IMG/VR virus record: IMGVR_UViG_3300029286_000109
Coordinates: 1 to 39,701 of that record
Origin: a virus
Direction: 5' to 3' (one strand)
DNA length: 39,701 nucleotides
Shown: in pieces, positions 22,852-30,004 of the stretch
Layout: each line of letters opens with the position of its first letter
Position numbering within the stretch: position 1 is the first letter of the stretch
The notes under the pieces: model-generated
What the model saw: only the letters and a program-made list of their open reading frames with translations
Database searches by the model: none
Told to the model about the DNA's origin: nothing
Position numbers and translations under genes: made by a program

Positions 22852-23058
22852 ATGATGTATTTATTGGTTAAGGGGTCGGTTTCAAAAGTTCGCAATGACG
22901 CCAAGGGCATAGAAGAAGCCGAGAAGGCAGGATTCGTGCTCAAGGGATCTTGCGATGAGAACTACAACATCATCGACCCGAACGCAAGGCCGGAACCCCT
23001 GGCCGAGCTTCCTGAGCTTCCCGCGCCTAAAAAGGCCTCGCCAAAGAAGGCGAAATAA
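22852..23058 (+). CDS. Small hypothetical protein, head region
   Basis: A 68-residue protein behind AAGGA. It has an N-terminal domain (MYLLVKGSVSKVRNDAKGIE) with an FVLKGSCDEN turn, then a proline- and lysine-rich tail ending PKKASPKKAK. Unknown. It may be a small head accessory protein. The next gene starts 2 bp after its stop. Confidence 0.55.
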   Translation: MMYLLVKGSVSKVRNDAKGIEEAEKAGFVLKGSCDENYNIIDPNARPEPLAELPELPAPKKASPKKAK

Positions 23059-23060
23059 TT

Positions 23061-23459
23061 ATGTCATACATCACTCAAACCTACTACGACGACACCTATT
23101 TCGGGGTCGATGCCGGGACGGAGTTCAACCGCCTGGCAGCGCGGGCGAGTGATGATATCGACATCGCCACTAGATACCAGATCGTCGTCGCCGACCTTAC
23201 GGCTGCCGAGCTTGCGATGGTTCAAAAGGCTACCGCTGCCCAGCTAGAGTTCTACGTTCAGAATGGCGATCCGTACAATGAGCCTGAAAGCGCAGGGAGC
23301 GAGCAGATAGGCAGCTTCCAGCGATCCACTGGCTACCAGCAAAGAAAGAGCCCTGCGGCGCTATGCCCCAGGGCTGTGGCGTATCTTGAACAGTCGGGAT
23401 TTATGAACCGCGAGGTGGCGAACCTTATGGGCGGCATTCCTGAGGATGATGATGAGTAA
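23061..23459 (+). CDS. Head-tail adaptor (gp6-like)
   Basis: A 132-residue protein matching the head-tail connector family: YYDDTYFGVDAGTEFNRLA, RASDDIDIATRY, a helix around AAELAMVQKATAAQLEFYV, and a C-terminal helix with LCPRAVAYLEQSGFMNREV. It would form the ring below the portal. First of a run of connector genes with overlapping ends. Confidence 0.8.
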   Translation: MSYITQTYYDDTYFGVDAGTEFNRLAARASDDIDIATRYQIVVADLTAAELAMVQKATAAQLEFYVQNGDPYNEPESAGSEQIGSFQRSTGYQQRKSPAALCPRAVAYLEQSGFMNREVANLMGGIPEDDDE

Positions 23460-23787
23460 CCCCATTCCTCGCCGCCTTCTTGTGCATTCCGGAACGCTTG
23501 CTCCGTATGCCGGAACTGTGAATAGCATAAAAACCTATGGCACGGCCGTTGCGCTCTCTTTTGTTCGGTTCGAGCCGGTGAAGCAAAACGCAATGACGAG
23601 CCTTGGTGAAATGAAAAGCGACCGCTTCATTATGTTCTTTGACTGCAAAAATTCCCTACCGGCCGGAACCGTCCCAGCCATAGGCGACAAGATTACCTTC
23701 GGCGCCCTCGTGCTATTTGCGCGCAAAGTCACCCCCTGCTATGGATCAGCCGCAGCCGTGCACCATTTCGAGGTGTCTTGTGTCTAA
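23452..23787 (+). CDS. Head closure/stopper-type protein (minor capsid 1-like)
   Basis: A 111-residue beta-rich protein. Three tandem ATG codons occur at 23446, 23449 and 23452. I chose the third because GAGG lies 6 nt before it. The sequence (IPRRLLVHSGTLAPYAG; YGTAVALSFVRFEP; ITFGALVLFARKVTPCYG) fits the small beta-barrel closure proteins that follow the adaptor in A118-like phages. Confidence 0.75.
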   Translation: MSNPIPRRLLVHSGTLAPYAGTVNSIKTYGTAVALSFVRFEPVKQNAMTSLGEMKSDRFIMFFDCKNSLPAGTVPAIGDKITFGALVLFARKVTPCYGSAAAVHHFEVSCV

Positions 23788-24127
23788 GTTTGCCGATGTC
23801 GAGATGGATGTGCTCAAAGTGGCGGGGAGGCTATCGGGTCGGCTAAGCCTTGCCCAGGCCGCGCTCGATGAGCAAGTCCTGAAAGACTCCAACTACTTTT
23901 GCCCTCAGGCCGAGGGAACGCTGCAATCGTCCGGCGTTCTGGCAACGAAGATCGGTACCGGCGAGGTGATATGGGATACGCCCTATGCTCACCGGCTCTA
24001 TGTCCACCCCGAGTACAACTTCTCAAAAGACAAAAACCCGAACGCGCGCGGGAAGTGGTTTGAAGAAGCGAAGGCGCGGCACCGCGACGAATGGATCGTA
24101 AAAGCCCAAGGGGCCATCAATGTATGA
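23780..24127 (+). CDS. Minor capsid 2-type / tail completion protein
   Basis: A 115-residue protein with a GTG start, GAGG 6 nt upstream, overlapping the previous stop. It matches the Minor_capsid_2 (PF11114-like) pattern: QVLKDSNYFCPQAEGTLQSS, WDTPYAHRLYVHPEYNFSKD, then RGKWFEEAKARHRDEW. In siphophages this is the neck protein between head and tail. Confidence 0.85.
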   Translation: MSKFADVEMDVLKVAGRLSGRLSLAQAALDEQVLKDSNYFCPQAEGTLQSSGVLATKIGTGEVIWDTPYAHRLYVHPEYNFSKDKNPNARGKWFEEAKARHRDEWIVKAQGAINV

Positions 24128-24581
24128 GCTCATGTCAACGATCAACGCCTATCTCATATCCGAATTTACGCGGATAAAAGGATTCCCTACAGGGCAGCGC
24201 CTTCCTGCAGGGCATGATTTCCCCGGCGTTACCTTTCCTTCCACGATCAACGAAGACAGCTTTTCCGGAGATTCCCAGGAAGAGCTTATATGCCGCCATG
24301 ATGTCAGCCCCCTCGTCGTAAGGCGCTATCTCACTGGCGGGTTCTGGGCGCAATTCTCCTTTTCTTATTACTGCAAGTCGATGGAAGTCATTCTCGCGCG
24401 GCAGACGCTTGAAGCAATCGAGGCCGTGCTTTTCATCGACAATTTCACGGATCTTCTCGGCCTACCCAAGGGCCGTTTGGATGTGGTTGCCCGCCCCACC
24501 TTCGTGTCGAAGGAAGAGAGCGGAGCAAGTATTTATACCAGCTCGTATAGGCTGGTCTATTTCCAGGAGGTGTCAATATGA
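24120..24581 (+). CDS. Minor capsid 3-type / tail terminator protein
   Basis: A 153-residue protein overlapping the previous gene by 8 bp. The ending (YTSSYRLVYFQEVSI) and KSMEVILARQTLEAIEAVL fit the Minor_capsid_3 family, which corresponds to tail terminator proteins. Overlap with the tail tube gene (ATGA) places it at the end of the connector block. Confidence 0.8.
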   Translation: MYELMSTINAYLISEFTRIKGFPTGQRLPAGHDFPGVTFPSTINEDSFSGDSQEELICRHDVSPLVVRRYLTGGFWAQFSFSYYCKSMEVILARQTLEAIEAVLFIDNFTDLLGLPKGRLDVVARPTFVSKEESGASIYTSSYRLVYFQEVSI

Positions 24582-25294
24582 GCGCTCCCCTAAACTTCCA
24601 GGCCCTCTTCGAGCTGGATATCAACCCCGGCGGCACGGCGAACTATGTCCGTCTTGGCGATGGCCTCGCGTCCTCGCAGCCGAACAACAATGAGAAGGTG
24701 GACAAAAAGTCGTACCTCGATGACAACGGGGGCAATACCTCCGAAGTTACCGGGTTCGATTATGTCGTGTCCTTCTCGGGCGACAGGATCGCGGGCAACT
24801 CGGCCCAGGACTGGATCTTCTCCAAACTGTTCGCAGTCGGCGCGTCCAGGCACACGAATTACCGATCCACCGGCCCCGATGGAACGGTGATATCCGGCCC
24901 CTGCACGGTCGTCATCACCGGCGTTCCTGGCGGAGAAGCCGGATCGGCACAGGCTATCAGCTTTGACCTTTGCATGAACGGCAAGCCGACGAAGGTTGAC
25001 CCCGTCGCGGCCACCGCTCTCACCACCACCATTGCGGCGTCCCTTGTCACAATCGGATGCACGAAGGCTACCGGAGCACCGGGTTCCGGGAATCATCTCG
25101 GCTACAAGCTCACGACCGCCGCCCTCGTTGTGAAGGATCGGCAGTATGCAGACGACTATGTCGCCTACACCTCTGGCGCCGACATCGCGGCTACGGCTGG
25201 GCAGTTCCTCAACGTCTATGAACTCGATGCTTACGAGCATGTCGTGAAGTTCGTAGCCCAGGAACTCGCTGCCGGAGACATTAAAGCGGCTTAA
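24578..25294 (+). CDS. Major tail tube protein with capsid-shared domain
   Basis: A 238-residue protein behind AGGAGG. Residues 1-145 are a typical siphophage tube subunit (LNFQALFELDINPGGTANYV; EVTGFDYVVSFSGDRIAGNS). Residues about 147-238 repeat the extra domain found at the end of the capsid protein: GSGNHLGYKLT, AYTSGADIAA, VYELDAYEHVV, LAAGDI. The domain would project from the tail. A terminator follows. Confidence 0.85.
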   Translation: MSAPLNFQALFELDINPGGTANYVRLGDGLASSQPNNNEKVDKKSYLDDNGGNTSEVTGFDYVVSFSGDRIAGNSAQDWIFSKLFAVGASRHTNYRSTGPDGTVISGPCTVVITGVPGGEAGSAQAISFDLCMNGKPTKVDPVAATALTTTIAASLVTIGCTKATGAPGSGNHLGYKLTTAALVVKDRQYADDYVAYTSGADIAATAGQFLNVYELDAYEHVVKFVAQELAAGDIKAA

Positions 25295-25342
25295 GGCCCA
25301 TCCTCCTTGCCTCTCGCCTGCGGAGGTCATAGCAGGCCGGCC

Positions 25343-25365
25343 AGCCGCGCCGTACGCGGCTTTAT
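25343..25365 (+). terminator. Terminator after tail tube gene
   Basis: AGCCGCG (25343-25349) pairs with CGCGGCT (25355-25361) around a five-base loop, followed by TTATTT. Partial termination here would keep tail tube mRNA more abundant than the chaperone and tape-measure mRNA. Confidence 0.6.
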
Positions 25366-25384
25366 TTCCAACAAGGGGGGAATA

Positions 25385-25786
25385 ATGGCCGAGTTCAGAT
25401 TCAAAGAAAGAAAAAACATTCTCGAATTGAAGATATGCGGGAAAGACTACAGCTTCGACGTTTCTCCGACGAATTACAGCTTCGTGAAGAAAGTGGCAGG
25501 GCTGTGGCATGAAGTGAAATCTGTCATGGATCGCTTCGCCGATGCTAAGGGAAAGCCTTTCGAGGACATGGAGAAAACCTTCGACTACATCAAGGAGAAG
25601 GAACAAGAGATTGTCGAATTTCTGCTCCCTGGCGCGTGGGATGAGCTATTCGCGCTGGCGGGGAACGACCTCATGAATATTGTCGACCTTATCGGATTCA
25701 TCGCTGGCGAAATCAAGGGCGCTGGCGTGAAGGCAAAGATCGAGGCTATTGAGCCTTCCGAGCCGAAAGGAACGGATGAAATTTAA
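25385..25786 (+). CDS. Tail assembly chaperone 1 (gpG-like)
   Basis: A 133-residue protein behind GGGGGG. It opens AEFRFKERKNILELKICGKD and has a helical middle (KKVAGLWHEVKSVMDRFADA; FDYIKEKEQEIVEFLLPGAW). Small acidic-helical proteins between tail tube and tape measure are chaperones for tape measure. The last 11 bp overlap the Gp15-like gene in another frame. Confidence 0.7.
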   Translation: MAEFRFKERKNILELKICGKDYSFDVSPTNYSFVKKVAGLWHEVKSVMDRFADAKGKPFEDMEKTFDYIKEKEQEIVEFLLPGAWDELFALAGNDLMNIVDLIGFIAGEIKGAGVKAKIEAIEPSEPKGTDEI

Positions 25787-26345
25787 CATCCTGATCGATG
25801 ACCCGCCCGAGATCGCTGAGGTCAACGGGCGGGAATACGCGATCAAGACCGATTTCAAGAAGGTGCTCTCGTACCTTCAGATGCTCCACGAAAAAGCGGA
25901 GAGCGACCCCGACGACACCGTATTTGTCCTTGCCATGTTTTTTGGCAAAGAGATACGGAAGGACGATATCCAAGGGCTCATCGACTTTTTGAAGTGGTAC
26001 ATCAACCGTGGCGAGGAACCCAAGGAAGAAAAGAAGCGAAAGAAAGAACCGCTATTCGATATTCTCATCGATTCCGGCCGTATCTATTCGGCCTTTTTTC
26101 AGGTCTACCACATCAATCTCAGGAAGGTCCAGCTTCACTGGTGGACGTTCATGGAGTTGCTTGAGGGGCTCCCGAAGGGGACACACCTCGCGGAAGTGAT
26201 CGATATCCGAGGCCGTAAGTTTGAAAAATACATGAAGGCCGCAGAAAAAAACGAACTCGCGGAATTGAAAAAGCACTATGCAATCGGCGAGCAGAAAGAT
26301 ACCTCGATGGGGCTGTTTGAAAGCCTGAAAGGGATAACCGGATGA
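25776..26345 (+). CDS. Tail assembly chaperone 2 (Gp15-like)
   Basis: A 189-residue protein. It opens KFNILIDDPPEIAEVNGREY followed by AIKTDFKKVL, the Gp15 (A118) family pattern, and has WWTFMELLEGLPKGTHLAEV and an R-x-R-KFEK end. The ATG at 25776 has no strong Shine-Dalgarno of its own, so coupling to the upstream gene or frameshifting is possible. It overlaps tape measure by 4 bp. Confidence 0.8.
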   Translation: MKFNILIDDPPEIAEVNGREYAIKTDFKKVLSYLQMLHEKAESDPDDTVFVLAMFFGKEIRKDDIQGLIDFLKWYINRGEEPKEEKKRKKEPLFDILIDSGRIYSAFFQVYHINLRKVQLHWWTFMELLEGLPKGTHLAEVIDIRGRKFEKYMKAAEKNELAELKKHYAIGEQKDTSMGLFESLKGITG

Positions 26346-29300
26346 GTGGATCGTATGACGGAATGGTTCGAATAGGAACCAAAATCGATGACTCTGACAT
26401 AAATTCCCAGATTGAAGGGCTGAAATCCCGGCTCCAATCCTCTTCCGCAAAACTCCGCGATGTCATGCAGGGGCCTATTGCCGCCGTCAAGGATCTTGGC
26501 CGCGCGTTTCAGCAGATCGGGCAGGCAATAAACGGCGTCGAATCCGATTGGGCGGGGCAAGAGAAGGCCATCGCCATCAATAAGGCGACGTTGAAGGCCA
26601 CCGGCGCGGAAGCGTGGACGACCGCCGACGCCATGCAAGCCCTGGCAACCAAATTACAGAAAATAACCGGCTATGCCGACGAAAATATCCTTTCCATGCA
26701 AAACGTTCTCCTCGGGTTCAAGAACATTAAGGGCGACAACTTCGACCAGGCCGCGACCCAGATCCTCAACATGTCGAAAGTCATGGACATGGATCTTACA
26801 AGCGCGGCGCAGGCCGTAGGGAAAGCCCTCGATGATCCTATCGCCGGAGTGGACAGCCTTACCCGCCAGGGGTTCAGGTTCTCGGCCGCGCAGAAAGAAG
26901 TCCTGAAAGACCTTGTCAATACCGGTCAGATCGCCAAGGCCCAGGGGATCATCCTCGACGAGCTGGCGACAACCTATGGCGGGGCGGCTGCGGCGGCCAA
27001 TGAGACCGGATCAGCCATCAAGGATAAGCTCGGAAACGCGATATCCGAACTCAAAGAAGGCATCGGCCGATTCACGACCGACGCCCTCGCGCCGTCCAGA
27101 AAAGGCCTCATCGACCTTGTTGACGGCCTTGCAAAGACCTTTGATGTCATCAACCGAAACGGCAACGCCCCGGAGATACTTACGAGGCTGGCGACAGGGC
27201 TAGGCGCCGCTACAGCAGGCGTTGCGGCCTTTGTGCTGGTATCTAAGAGCGCTGCGATCATCGACGCCTTGGCGCTGGCAATACAGGGGCTCAGTAAAGC
27301 GCTTTTTGCTGGGCTTGGCCCTTGGGGTATCGCCGCCGGCGTCATCGCTGCCCTGGTTGTCGCTATTATGGGGGCGAAACAGGCCGAGGATGAGCATGCA
27401 GAAGCATTACGGAAAAAACTAGAAAAGTCAGAAGAAGCCGTTACCGAGGCAAAAGCCCTCGCCGATGAGTACCAAGCCCTTTCTGAAAAGTCGAAACTCA
27501 CCACTGACCAGCAAGACCGCATGAACGAAGTGGCGCGGCTTCTCCATGAAAAGTATCCCGGCCTGACTACTGATACGATCAATCTCGCTGCGGCGAATGG
27601 GACGCTGGCCGAAGAAACCATGAAGGCAGCCAAGGCCCAGGAAGCGCAGAATCTCGCAAACTTCAAGAAGGCGAAAGAAAAGCAGATTATCGGGCTATCG
27701 GCGGGTGTAAACGAAAAGACGCTCATGATGACAGAGTTGAAAATCGAAATGGCTAAGGAATCAGGGAAGCCCTTTATTCCTCAGACTGAAGATGAAAAAG
27801 CTGTTGTCGCAATTAGGCAAATAAGGGCAGAAGTCGCCGCGGCCGAACTGAAATTCAAAAATGACTGGGCAAGCGGGACACCTCCCGCGCCGGCAAAGAC
27901 CCCCCTCGCGGGTGGCTCCGGTACAACCCCCGATGCCGACGCTCTCGCCAGAGCAAAAGCAAACTACAAGACTGCAGAAAGCCTCCTTGAGAAGATCACC
28001 ACCTTCACAACCAGAAACGCGCTTCACCCCTATTCTGATGAGGAAGTATCGTCATTCTGGGAAAGTTCCCTTCAAGGTTTCTTTGACATTGACGCCCTCG
28101 ACCTTGGCCCGGAAGCGACCGCGCTCAAGGGGAAAATACTCGATGCACTCAGGGTAGCGTTTACGCCAGACTGGAATGGTGAGGTTGCACCGGGAGCGGG
28201 AAGGACAAGCCCTGACGAAAAATCTCCAAGTGAAATTCTCGACGAGATGGTTACCGAGTATGCCAAGAAGCCTGGCGCGAGAGGTCAGTCCGGTATTGTC
28301 CCCGAAGGGTACGCCGCGGGCCGCGAGGACTTCCTGGCTCAGCTCGTCCTTATGATGGAGGCCGAACTCAAGGCCAAGGCTTCAGTATTCGGGCAGTCAA
28401 CGCTAACCCCGGAAGGGCTCGGAGATGGGCAGTCTATCGCCGACCAAATGGAAGCCATAGCAGCCGAAGCGGAAGCCCAGAGCGCGGCAGCCATCGCGGC
28501 GCTTGAGTCAGAGTTTAGAGCGAAGACGGGATCAGCCGGACAGTCGGGATTAACCCCGGAAGGCATGGCGGCGGGCCGTGAGGACTTCGCCGAGCAACTT
28601 GTCGCTGATATTGTCATCCCGGCTTCCCTTGAGGCCGCCCAGACCGGGGCCGTCGCGTATGGGCAGGCGTTCAGGGATGGGCTCGAGAATTGGAAGAAAG
28701 AGCAGGGCGTAGAAACGGCTCTCTCGGAAGTTATGAATGCCGCGCTCGATGCGCTCGCCATAGAATTTAAGAACAAGCCAGGAGCGATGGGGCAATCAGG
28801 GGTGGCCCCGGTTGGGAATGCGCCCAGGAGCGACTTCACCGAGCAGCTTAACGACTTGCCGACGTTTGAAGACACTATTTCAAATATTAAAGTTGCATGG
28901 AAAGAACTTATTGAAGGCATAAAAAAAGATGCCGAAGATTGGAGCGATGTTCTCGGAACTGTAGCCGTAGCTGTTGAAGATTCGGTAGGCAGCGCCTTCG
29001 AAACGCTCGGCCAGTCGATAGTCACCGGTGATGCGGATTGGACAGGCTGGGGAAATTCAGCGCTCAGAGCCCTTGCTGGCGTTCTTCGCTCTCTCGGCCA
29101 TCAATTACTCGCCCAGGCCGCCTATGTCGCCATCCTTGGGATTACCCACCTCCTCGTGCTGGACTTTGCCGGGGCTGCCGCTGCAGCCGCCGGAGCCGTT
29201 GTGGCATTGGCGGCCGCTGGGGCTGCCTTTGTAGGGGCTGGGTATATCGAGGGCATGGTGAGCGCCGAGGAAGCCGCGCATCGATTCAATGACGCCCTCG

Positions 29301-30004
29301 ATGAACAAAACGAAGCCCTGAAAACAAATAGAGAATTGTGGACGAAATCGGGCAAGGCGAGCGAAGCCTACGCGGCAGTATTCGGGAAGATAAAGTCTCA
29401 AGCGGCCTCGTTCTATGAATCCTTACAGAGCCTCGGGAAAGACATAACCGACGCCATAATCGACAACCTTGTAAACGGTTTCTCCCAGGATGATTTCCTC
29501 TACGCAATGGAGGAATACATCCGGAAGTCCGTCATCCAGGCGGCAGTCTATACCGAAACCTTCATGGCGTCTGTCGCCACCATTGGTCAGCAGATCGCTA
29601 CCGGGATCGCTAATGGATTCTCAGCCGGGCAACTTGAATCGCTTGGAACTCAGTTGGCCGCTCTCTACGCAAGCGCCGCGAATGCCGCGCAGATCGCCAC
29701 GGAATTGGTTGAAGGCGCGTTCTCCTACGATATTGGTTCTCTCTCGGTGCGTGGCGACCAGTACGCAAAGATTCACGATTCCGAAATGATCTTGCCCGCC
29801 GGCATTGCCCAGGAAGCTCGAGAACAGGGAATTTCCATCGGGCCAGTGAATGGGCTTCGAGATATCGGGATGGCGGGGCGCGTGGCGGGCGTGCAGACGA
29901 TCAACGTCAACACGCAGGGAATAATCCAGATCGATGGGCGCGAGATTGGCCGCGTAGCTTTCCAGTACAGCGATGATTTCGCAAAGAGCGCGTATGGCAA
30001 CTGA
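26342..30004 (+). CDS. Tail tape measure protein
   Basis: A 1220-residue protein that sets tail length and passes into the host envelope during DNA entry. The N-terminal third is helical (NSQIEGLKSRLQSSSAKLRD). Two hydrophobic regions lie at about 280-345 and 920-965 (VAAFVLVSK; AGAVVALAAAGAAFVGAGY). Between about 640 and 840 the motif GQSGxxPEGxAAGREDFxxQL recurs four times, some copies degraded. The end (SYDIGSLSVRGDQYAKIHDS) is a common C-terminal part of this family. No lytic transglycosylase or peptidase motif is visible. Confidence 0.92.
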   Translation: MSGSYDGMVRIGTKIDDSDINSQIEGLKSRLQSSSAKLRDVMQGPIAAVKDLGRAFQQIGQAINGVESDWAGQEKAIAINKATLKATGAEAWTTADAMQALATKLQKITGYADENILSMQNVLLGFKNIKGDNFDQAATQILNMSKVMDMDLTSAAQAVGKALDDPIAGVDSLTRQGFRFSAAQKEVLKDLVNTGQIAKAQGIILDELATTYGGAAAAANETGSAIKDKLGNAISELKEGIGRFTTDALAPSRKGLIDLVDGLAKTFDVINRNGNAPEILTRLATGLGAATAGVAAFVLVSKSAAIIDALALAIQGLSKALFAGLGPWGIAAGVIAALVVAIMGAKQAEDEHAEALRKKLEKSEEAVTEAKALADEYQALSEKSKLTTDQQDRMNEVARLLHEKYPGLTTDTINLAAANGTLAEETMKAAKAQEAQNLANFKKAKEKQIIGLSAGVNEKTLMMTELKIEMAKESGKPFIPQTEDEKAVVAIRQIRAEVAAAELKFKNDWASGTPPAPAKTPLAGGSGTTPDADALARAKANYKTAESLLEKITTFTTRNALHPYSDEEVSSFWESSLQGFFDIDALDLGPEATALKGKILDALRVAFTPDWNGEVAPGAGRTSPDEKSPSEILDEMVTEYAKKPGARGQSGIVPEGYAAGREDFLAQLVLMMEAELKAKASVFGQSTLTPEGLGDGQSIADQMEAIAAEAEAQSAAAIAALESEFRAKTGSAGQSGLTPEGMAAGREDFAEQLVADIVIPASLEAAQTGAVAYGQAFRDGLENWKKEQGVETALSEVMNAALDALAIEFKNKPGAMGQSGVAPVGNAPRSDFTEQLNDLPTFEDTISNIKVAWKELIEGIKKDAEDWSDVLGTVAVAVEDSVGSAFETLGQSIVTGDADWTGWGNSALRALAGVLRSLGHQLLAQAAYVAILGITHLLVLDFAGAAAAAAGAVVALAAAGAAFVGAGYIEGMVSAEEAAHRFNDALDEQNEALKTNRELWTKSGKASEAYAAVFGKIKSQAASFYESLQSLGKDITDAIIDNLVNGFSQDDFLYAMEEYIRKSVIQAAVYTETFMASVATIGQQIATGIANGFSAGQLESLGTQLAALYASAANAAQIATELVEGAFSYDIGSLSVRGDQYAKIHDSEMILPAGIAQEAREQGISIGPVNGLRDIGMAGRVAGVQTINVNTQGIIQIDGREIGRVAFQYSDDFAKSAYGN

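Noticed and set aside
25385-26345. Programmed frameshift joining the two tail chaperone genes
   Set aside because: They overlap by 11 bp in different frames, but a +1 shift would be needed, no slippery heptamer is visible, and A118-like phages encode Gp15 separately.
26974-27726. 250-codon minus-strand frame inside tape measure
   Set aside because: Antisense shadow, serine- and alanine-rich, with no ribosome site or homology. Tape measure is certain here.
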